A stretch of 9,676 bases of DNA from Hyphomonas sp. (lineage in GTDB: Bacteria; Pseudomonadota; Alphaproteobacteria; Caulobacterales; Hyphomonadaceae). How positions within the stretch are numbered: the stretch's first letter is position 1; each line of letters opens with the position of its first letter. Of this stretch, positions 5,454 through 9,676 are shown piece after piece. The notes beneath the pieces were generated by a model. The model saw nothing but the letters and a program-made list of their open reading frames with translations, was not told the DNA's origin and searched no databases. The stretch is from positions 1 through 9,676 of the forward strand of contig DNFL01000272.1 in assembly GCA_003486945.1 (NCBI GenBank). The letters are read 5' to 3'. The translations under genes were made by a program, and so were the position numbers.

Positions 5454-7139
5454 ATGACCAGACTGACCCGCCGCGGCTTGCTTGGCGGCGCCGCCCTTGG
5501 CACACTGACGCTGGCGGCCTGCAAAACCGCGCCTTCGGCCGCGCCCGCCTACGATGGCGCCCTTGCCTTCAATCACGGCGTGGCCTCCGGCGATCCCCTG
5601 CCCGGCGGCGTGATCCTGTGGACGCGGGTGACGCCGGTTTCGGGCAGCGGACCGGTGCCGGTGGTGTGGGAAGTGTTCGAGGCAGGCGCGCTTGCGGCGA
5701 GCGGCGAGACGGTGACCTCCGAAGCACGCGACTTCACGGTGAAGGTGGATGTGGGCGGGCTGAAGCCTTCTACGGACTATACATACAGGTTCCGGGCGGC
5801 GGCATCGGGCGGCGAGGTGATCTCGCCGGAGGGACGCACGCGCACGACGGCAGCGTCCGGCGACACGGCGGTGAAGCTCGCGGTGGTTTCCTGTTCCAAC
5901 TGGCAGTTCGGCCTGTTCAATGCCTACCGGGCGCTGGCCGCCGAAGAAGGCCTCGACGCGGTCGTGCACCTGGGCGACTATCTCTATGAGTATGGCACGG
6001 ACGGGTATGGCGGCGATGTCGCCGAAATGCTGGGCCGGCCGCATGATCCGCCGACGGAGATTATCTCGCTTTCGGATTATCGCCGGCGCCATGCGCAGTA
6101 CAAGTCTGACCCCGACCTGCAGGCCGCGCATGCCGCTGCGCCGTGGATCTGCACCTGGGACGACCATGAGAGCGCCAACGACGCCTACCGGGCCGGCGCG
6201 CAGAACCATAATCCGGAAGAGGGCGAAGGCGACTGGAGCGAGCGCAAGCAGCGCGCACTGCAGGCCTATTTCGAATGGATGCCAATGCGTGAGCCGGTTT
6301 CCGGCGGGGTGACCTCGAAAGTCTGGCGCAGCTTTCGCTTTGGTGATGTCGCGACGATCCATGCCCTCGACTCGCGCCTGACCGGGCGATCGGATGCGCT
6401 GGACTGGGGCGCGGCGCTGGCAGGCGCGGAGGGTCAGCAGGAAATCGGGCTGCGCGTGATGCAGACGATGCAGGCCGCCTCGCATCCGGACCGCACGATG
6501 CTGGGCGCCGAGCAGGAAGCGTGGCTGGCCGCGGAACTGGCGGCGTCCGTAAACTCCGGCGCGAGCTGGCAGGTGCTGGCAAACCAGGTGGTGATGGCGC
6601 GCACGAAGCTGCCGGATTTCACCAGGCTGCTGACGCCGGAACAGGTGGCTGCTCAGGACATGCCGGAAGTGGTGGCCTTCATTCCGTTCACGGCGCTTGG
6701 GCTGCCGTGGAACCTGGATGCGTGGGACGGGTTCGTGGCGGCGCGCGAGCGGCTGTATGCGAGCGCGGGCGCGGCTGGCGCGCGGATGGTGGTGCTAGCA
6801 GGCGATACGCACACGGCCTATGCCAACGAGCTGTTCGACCTTGGCGGCGAGCGGCGCGGTGTGGAGTTTGCCTGCACCTCGATCAGTTCACCGGGCATGG
6901 GCGCCTATGTGAAAGCTGTGCCGGATCTCGGCCAGATGATTGCTGACGCGAATGACGAAATTGTCTGGCACGATCCGTTCGGCCACGGCTACACGCTGGT
7001 GACGCTGACGGCGGAGGAGGCACGCGGTACCTATCGCAAGGTATCGACGGTGTATGCCCGCGAGTTCACGACCGAGACGGTGGCGAGCTATACCTGCCGG
7101 ATCGAGGACGGAGCTGTGACAGGCCTGTCGCCCGCCTAG
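5454..7139 (+). CDS. phoD: PhoD-like alkaline phosphatase/phosphodiesterase, Tat-exported lipoprotein
   Basis: The 561-residue protein belongs to the PhoD family, exported metal-dependent phosphatases and phosphodiesterases that release phosphate from organic esters. The N-terminus has a twin-arginine motif (TRRGLLGG, Arg6-Arg7) and then lipobox LAAC (Cys23), so it is predicted to fold in the cytoplasm, cross by Tat and be lipidated. A beta-sandwich domain follows (FNHGVASGDPLPGGVILWTR, about 39-58). The metallophosphatase domain shows VVSCSNWQ (Cys147), HLGDYLYEYG (Asp175, Tyr178), CTWDDHE (Asp236, Asp237, His238) and LAGDTHTAY. In the known Bacillus enzyme, Cys, Asp and Tyr at the corresponding places bind iron, so the site looks intact. 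The start at 5454 has GGAG eight bases upstream and gives the Tat signal; the ATG at 5397 adds 19 residues before it. The stop overlaps the SDR stop on the other strand. The symbol denotes the family. Confidence 0.92.
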   Translation: MTRLTRRGLLGGAALGTLTLAACKTAPSAAPAYDGALAFNHGVASGDPLPGGVILWTRVTPVSGSGPVPVVWEVFEAGALAASGETVTSEARDFTVKVDVGGLKPSTDYTYRFRAAASGGEVISPEGRTRTTAASGDTAVKLAVVSCSNWQFGLFNAYRALAAEEGLDAVVHLGDYLYEYGTDGYGGDVAEMLGRPHDPPTEIISLSDYRRRHAQYKSDPDLQAAHAAAPWICTWDDHESANDAYRAGAQNHNPEEGEGDWSERKQRALQAYFEWMPMREPVSGGVTSKVWRSFRFGDVATIHALDSRLTGRSDALDWGAALAGAEGQQEIGLRVMQTMQAASHPDRTMLGAEQEAWLAAELAASVNSGASWQVLANQVVMARTKLPDFTRLLTPEQVAAQDMPEVVAFIPFTALGLPWNLDAWDGFVAARERLYASAGAAGARMVVLAGDTHTAYANELFDLGGERRGVEFACTSISSPGMGAYVKAVPDLGQMIADANDEIVWHDPFGHGYTLVTLTAEEARGTYRKVSTVYAREFTTETVASYTCRIEDGAVTGLSPA

Positions 7140-7897
7140 TCGACAAGGCCCGCGAGCGTGGAACGGCCGCCATCAAGGACGATAGACTGGCCGGTCATGA
7201 ATGCGGCCTGCGGCGAGGCCACATAGCGCACCGCTTCGGCGACTTCATCGGCGAGCGTGGCGCGACCGAGCGGCACGCGGCGGGTGGTCCATGTCTCTGC
7301 GCGTTCTTCGCGCGGGCGGATCGCGATGACGGCGTTGACGCGGATCGCATGCTCGGCAAGGCCAAGCGCGCCGGAGCGGACGACACCGAGGATGGCGCTC
7401 TGCGCGACGCCTTCGGTGAACCAGTTGGGCATCGAGGCAAGCGCGGCATAGCCGAGAACGAAAGTGATGGTGCCTTTCTGGCGCGAGCGTTCGACGCCGG
7501 CCTGCGGCAGGTCTTCCTGCTCGAGCAGCCGGTCGGCCACGACACGCAAGGCTAAGGCCGAGCCGCTGACGGCGCGGGTAATGGCTTTCTCGAATTTTTC
7601 CTGGGTGAAGTCGAGGATGTGATCGTTTTCCTCGATCTCTGGAACGATTACGGCATTGTCGATGCGGCCGAAGGCTTCGAGCGCGGCGGCGACGGCGTTG
7701 CGCAGGCCGAGGCGTGTGTGCAGGTCGCCGTGATAGGTCGCAGCGTCTTCACCATCGAGCGATTCGGCAGCTGCCTCGAGACGCTCCGCAGACGGATCGG
7801 CAACGAGGACGCGGTGGCCATCTTCCGCGAAGGTGCGCGCAATGGCCCCGCCGATTTCGCGGCCAAGCCCGAGAACGAGCGTTACGGGTTCACCCAT
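7136..7897 (-). CDS. Short-chain dehydrogenase/reductase-like protein with degenerate active site
   Basis: The 253-residue protein has the length and fold signature of the SDR family: a Rossmann start VTLVLGLGREIGGAIA (5-20), Asp34 at the end of strand 2 (usual in NAD-preferring forms), IRVNAV (185-190) and the C-terminal MTGQSIVLDGG (234-244). Key positions are altered. The nucleotide loop TGxxxGxG reads LGLGREIG with Glu for a Gly, the NNAG motif reads DNAV, and in the segment PNWFTEGVAQSA the catalytic Tyr is Glu162 in a classical alignment (or Trp159 in a FabI-type one) and the Lys is Gln166. The catalytic Ser position reads VLG. It may bind a nucleotide without dehydrogenase chemistry, or use other chemistry. 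The frame is uninterrupted and codon use matches the neighbours, so it is not a pseudogene. The start at 7897 has GGAG nine bases upstream. Confidence 0.85.
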   Translation of the reverse strand: MGEPVTLVLGLGREIGGAIARTFAEDGHRVLVADPSAERLEAAAESLDGEDAATYHGDLHTRLGLRNAVAAALEAFGRIDNAVIVPEIEENDHILDFTQEKFEKAITRAVSGSALALRVVADRLLEQEDLPQAGVERSRQKGTITFVLGYAALASMPNWFTEGVAQSAILGVVRSGALGLAEHAIRVNAVIAIRPREERAETWTTRRVPLGRATLADEVAEAVRYVASPQAAFMTGQSIVLDGGRSTLAGLVD

Positions 7898-7966
7898 TGT
7901 GGCGCGCTCCGGCAGGCGGCGCGCCGCGGTCTCGAAAACTCAGTTGCATGGGCCCGTACTCCGGAA

Positions 7967-7985
7967 GGCGGGTGTTACACCTGCC
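7967..7985. repeat. Inverted repeat between the SDR and DUF465 genes
   Basis: GGCGGGTG (7967-7974) and CACCTGCC (7978-7985) pair over eight positions, one of them G-T, around the loop TTA. It lies about 70 bp before the SDR start and 44 bp after the DUF465 stop. No T run follows on either strand. It could be an operator for the SDR gene or a 3' stem of the DUF465 transcript. The rest of the 131-bp gap shows nothing clear. Confidence 0.35.
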
Positions 7986-8028
7986 GTGTCCCGGCCAGTC
8001 CGCAAGAAGCGGGCCAAATAGGAGCGCG

Positions 8029-8196
8029 TCAGCTGGCCTTTAACTGTCGCAGCTGCTCCTTAATCCTGAGTTTCTGTCGTTTGAGATCCTTGATGGCCAG
8101 GCCGTCACCCGAGGGTCGTCTCTGCTCCTCGGTTATCTGTTCGTCCAGTTGGCGGTGCTTGGCAGCAAGCTCACTGATCCGACCATTGAGCGACAT
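8029..8196 (-). CDS. DUF465/YdcH-family small coiled-coil protein
   Basis: This 55-residue gene begins MSLNGRISELAAKHRQLDEQ and ends KDLKRQKLRIKEQLRQLKAS, the pattern of the DUF465 (YdcH) family: two charged amphipathic helices with the typical alternation HRQLDEQI...LKRQKLRIKEQL and an IKDLKRQKL block just after a turn (PSGDGLA, 28-34). It has no signal, membrane segment or cysteine. The family's biochemical role is not established; a helical hairpin that self-associates is likely. The start is secure: AAGGAG lies seven bases upstream. It sits between the SDR and GGDEF genes on the same strand, 117 bp after the GGDEF stop. Identification rests on the helix pattern and size. Confidence 0.85.
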   Translation of the reverse strand: MSLNGRISELAAKHRQLDEQITEEQRRPSGDGLAIKDLKRQKLRIKEQLRQLKAS

Positions 8197-8219
8197 GGGC
8201 AGTCTCCTTGTTTTTCAGC

Positions 8220-8238
8220 ACGGCCCTTGTGTGGCCGT
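8220..8238 (-). promoter_or_regulatory. Hairpin in the leader of the DUF465 gene
   Basis: ACGGCC (8220-8225) and GGCCGT (8233-8238) form a perfect six-pair GC-rich stem with a seven-base loop, 23 bases before the DUF465 start codon. Neither strand has a proper T run right after it (TTT only on the plus strand, where no upstream gene needs it). It may be a leader structure or a weak stop for GGDEF gene transcripts. Confidence 0.35.
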
Positions 8239-8313
8239 TTCCTAACACTGCCACAGAGATGCGCCGGAGTCATGGAAAACCGGACCTGATTCACCAAACT
8301 GTTCGTTAATTGA

Positions 8314-9000
8314 TCAGCGCACAGCGCGCCCGGCGGCCTTGCGGCGGGACTTCTCGAGGAACATCGCCTGGTCGGCCTGCGCGATGAGGGCGGCTGCGCC
8401 CTGGCCCGGGCGCCATTCGACAACACCGCAGGACGCGCCGATACGCACTGCAGGCGCTGCAGGATTGGCCTCGTCGCGCACTTCCAGCGCGTCGATGGAG
8501 GCGGCGAGCTGCACGGCCTTGCGCTGGCTGTCCTCGAAAGTGGCATGGGCGAGCACGACGCCGAACTCGTCTCCGCCGAGGCGGCCGACGATATCAGTCT
8601 CGCGCGTGCGCTGTTGCAGGATGTCGGCGATTTTCATCAGCACGGCATCGCCGGCGGCGTGGCCATAGATGTCATTGACCATCTTGAAATTGTCGAGGTC
8701 GACGAAGATCAGCGACAGGGGCGTCTCGAACCGGCCGGAGAGGGCAATCTCGCGGCGCACTTCGCGTTCAAAGGCGCGGCGGTTGAAGATCGGCAGGAGG
8801 GCGTCGTTGTCCGCAAGTGATTCGGCTTCGGCGAGGGCGGCCCGCAGGCCTTCGGATTCCTCGCGCAGGGCCAGCACTTCCTCGCTCAGCGCTTCCAGCG
8901 CCGCGCGTGTGCGCCGGTCGAGCCGGGCGGTATCGATGCCGAGCGCATCGAGCAGGGCCCGGTGCGCGCCGGAATCCGGTGAGGGAAAGTCTTTGGCCAT
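8314..9000 (-). CDS. Diguanylate cyclase (GGDEF domain) with coiled-coil N-terminus
   Basis: The enzyme is predicted to join two GTP into cyclic di-GMP, the second messenger that controls the motile-sessile switch. The 228-residue cytoplasmic protein has a short N-terminus, a heptad-rich helix (about 33-64, LEALSEEVLALREESEGLRA) suited to dimerisation, and one GGDEF domain (about 65-225). The active motif GRLGGDEF is intact (GGDEF 142-146), the metal Asp is in FVDLDNFK (Asp101), and RETD (133-136), five residues before GGDEF, is a complete RxxD inhibitory I-site. The usual DPLT is replaced by NDALLPIFNRR. There is no sensor domain, receiver or membrane segment, so the input must come through the N-terminal helix or a partner. 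The start at 9000 was preferred because translation from 9090 or 9048 would cross the likely promoter; it has no Shine-Dalgarno sequence. Confidence 0.9.
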   Translation of the reverse strand: MAKDFPSPDSGAHRALLDALGIDTARLDRRTRAALEALSEEVLALREESEGLRAALAEAESLADNDALLPIFNRRAFEREVRREIALSGRFETPLSLIFVDLDNFKMVNDIYGHAAGDAVLMKIADILQQRTRETDIVGRLGGDEFGVVLAHATFEDSQRKAVQLAASIDALEVRDEANPAAPAVRIGASCGVVEWRPGQGAAALIAQADQAMFLEKSRRKAAGRAVR

Positions 9001-9006
9001 GACAGG

Positions 9007-9035
9007 AAGATAGCCCGGAATCAGCCCTCTGTAGA
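9007..9035 (-). promoter_or_regulatory. Candidate promoter of the GGDEF gene, apparently leaderless
   Basis: On the minus strand TCTACA (9035-9030) and TATCTT (9012-9007) are 17 bp apart, each matching the consensus at four of six bases. The -10 box ends six bases before the ATG at 9000, so transcription would begin at or next to the start codon. No Shine-Dalgarno sequence is present, which agrees with a leaderless message. Confidence 0.35.
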
Positions 9036-9098
9036 GCCCTGCCCTCATTTCGCGTGTGGCGCGAAACCGGCAGGCTTCCTGAACCCGCACGGGAAAGG

Positions 9099-9126
9099 TT
9101 GACCCCGGCCCGGGCGCACTTATGGT
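9099..9126 (+). promoter_or_regulatory. Candidate sigma-70 promoter of purEK
   Basis: TTGACC (9099-9104) and TATGGT (9121-9126) are separated by 16 bp, a good -35 and a fair -10 for an alphaproteobacterium. Transcription would begin near 9133, giving a leader of about 20 bases that contains the purE Shine-Dalgarno sequence. Confidence 0.6.
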
Positions 9127-9130
9127 GCGC
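9114..9130. promoter_or_regulatory. Palindrome over the purE -10 box, candidate operator
   Basis: GCGCAC (9114-9119) and GTGCGC (9125-9130) are perfect inverted arms around TTATG. The palindrome covers the -10 element, the place where a repressor would block transcription. No purine riboswitch-like leader is possible in the short transcript. The GC-rich arms may also arise by chance. Confidence 0.4.
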
Positions 9131-9152
9131 GCTTTCCGGCAGCGAGGCAGGC

Positions 9153-9647
9153 ATGGTTGCGGGCAAGTCCCCGGTGGTGGGTATTATCATGGGCAGCCAG
9201 TCTGACTGGCCTGTCATGCAGGAAGCCGCCCGGATGCTGGAGGCGATGGGCGTGGCCTATGAGGCGAAGATCGTCTCGGCACACCGCACGCCGGACCGGC
9301 TGGTGGAGTATGCGAAATCTGCCAAGGGCCGCGGCCTGAAGGTGATCATTGCGGGCGCCGGCGGCGCGGCGCACCTTCCGGGTATGGCCGCCTCGATGAC
9401 ACCCCTGCCCGTGCTGGGCGTGCCGGTTCAGTCGAAAGCGCTGAATGGGCTCGATAGCCTTCTCTCCATTGTGCAGATGCCAAAGGGGATTCCAGTCGGA
9501 ACGCTGGCCATCGGCGAGGCGGGCGCGGCGAATGCGGGCCTGCTGGCCGCCTCGATCATTGCGCTGGAAGATGCGGGCGTTGCGGCGAAGCTGGACGCTT
9601 TCCGCGCAAGCCAGACGGACGGCGTGAAAGAGGTTCCCGAGGGATGA
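9153..9647 (+). CDS. purE: N5-carboxyaminoimidazole ribonucleotide mutase (class I PurE)
   Basis: PurE moves the carboxyl group of N5-CAIR to carbon 4 to give CAIR, a middle step of de novo purine synthesis in the cytoplasm. The 164-residue protein shows the whole class I signature: [13 protein letters not shown] (10-22), the active-site loop [10 protein letters not shown] (41-50, catalytic His44), [22 protein letters not shown] and [11 protein letters not shown]. Length is typical for the stand-alone bacterial form. The presence of purK directly downstream supports the two-step PurK/PurE route over the class II carboxylase. The start at 9153 has GAGG five bases upstream; the 33 codons possible upstream (from 9054) have no family likeness and overlap the promoter. 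Its TGA shares bases with the purK ATG, giving translational coupling. Confidence 0.97.
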   Translation: MVAGKSPVVGIIMGSQSDWPVMQEAARMLEAMGVAYEAKIVSAHRTPDRLVEYAKSAKGRGLKVIIAGAGGAAHLPGMAASMTPLPVLGVPVQSKALNGLDSLLSIVQMPKGIPVGTLAIGEAGAANAGLLAASIIALEDAGVAAKLDAFRASQTDGVKEVPEG

Positions 9648-9676
9648 CGCCGCTGCGGCCGGGCGCCACGATCGGG
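9644..9676 (+). CDS. purK: N5-carboxyaminoimidazole ribonucleotide synthase PurK, first 11 codons only
   Basis: Only [11 protein letters not shown] is visible before the window ends. This matches the usual PurK opening (a PLxPGxTIG segment leading into the ATP-grasp enzyme's GGGQLGRM loop). PurK makes N5-CAIR from AIR, ATP and bicarbonate and hands it to PurE. The ATG at 9644-9646 overlaps the purE TGA in an ATGA arrangement, and AAGAGG lies ten bases upstream inside purE. Identification rests on the short match plus the strong purE-purK gene order. Confidence 0.85.
   Translation, partial: MTPLRPGATIG

Noticed and set aside
5406..6485. 359-codon open frame on the minus strand opposite phoD
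   Set aside because: It is Arg/His/Gly-rich with no family likeness, and phoD on the other strand is certain.
7898..8028. A second DUF465-like small gene beside the first, as sometimes occurs in alphaproteobacteria
   Set aside because: I found no open frame with the DUF465 helix pattern or a ribosome binding site in this gap.
9127..9152. Purine riboswitch or attenuator upstream of purE
   Set aside because: The predicted leader is only about 20 bases, far too short for an aptamer.

Overview
This window looks like an ordinary chromosomal segment of an alphaproteobacterium. The evidence is high GC with G/C-rich third codon positions, a bL28 of the alphaproteobacterial type (about 94 residues with a basic C-terminal tail), an rpmB gene divergent from a DUF3108 gene, a DUF465 small protein, and a purE-purK start overlap. 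The overall style resembles the Hyphomonadaceae/Maricaulis/Caulobacter side of the class. The class is fairly safe; the family is only an impression. I see no insertion sequence, phage gene, tRNA, rRNA, CRISPR array or integration scar.

Layout, left to right. 1-307 (+) is the C-terminal two thirds of an Ohr-type organic hydroperoxide reductase, followed by an AT-rich intrinsic terminator. 420-2788 (-) holds an exported lipoprotein-type MsrA and, upstream of it, a lipoprotein-type YtcJ-like amidohydrolase. 2842-3189 (-) is rpmB (bL28) with a strong intrinsic terminator. 3453-4328 (+) is an exported DUF3108 protein, divergent from rpmB. 4344-5360 (-) is an RluD-type 23S rRNA pseudouridine synthase. 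5454-7139 (+) is a PhoD-like phosphatase with a twin-arginine lipoprotein signal. 7136-7897 (-) is a short-chain dehydrogenase-like protein that lacks the catalytic Tyr and Lys. 8029-8196 (-) is a 55-residue DUF465/YdcH protein. 8314-9000 (-) is a diguanylate cyclase with an intact GGDEF motif and I-site. 9153-9647 (+) is purE, whose stop overlaps the start of purK (9644 to the window edge).

How the genes relate. Ohr and MsrA both deal with oxidative damage and face each other across a terminator, but they are not one operon. PurE and PurK carry out successive chemistry in purine synthesis and look translationally coupled. MsrA, the amidohydrolase and the phosphatase all carry lipobox cysteines, so three products are probably anchored to the cell envelope. 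The other genes look like independent housekeeping units.

I did not find a convincing new multi-gene system. The points most worth a second look are the degenerate SDR active site, three TGTCA repeats spaced exactly 10 bp apart upstream of rpmB, a palindrome over the purE -10 box, two genes (rluD and the GGDEF gene) whose only good promoter implies leaderless mRNA, and a weak Pho-box-like repeat before the phosphatase.
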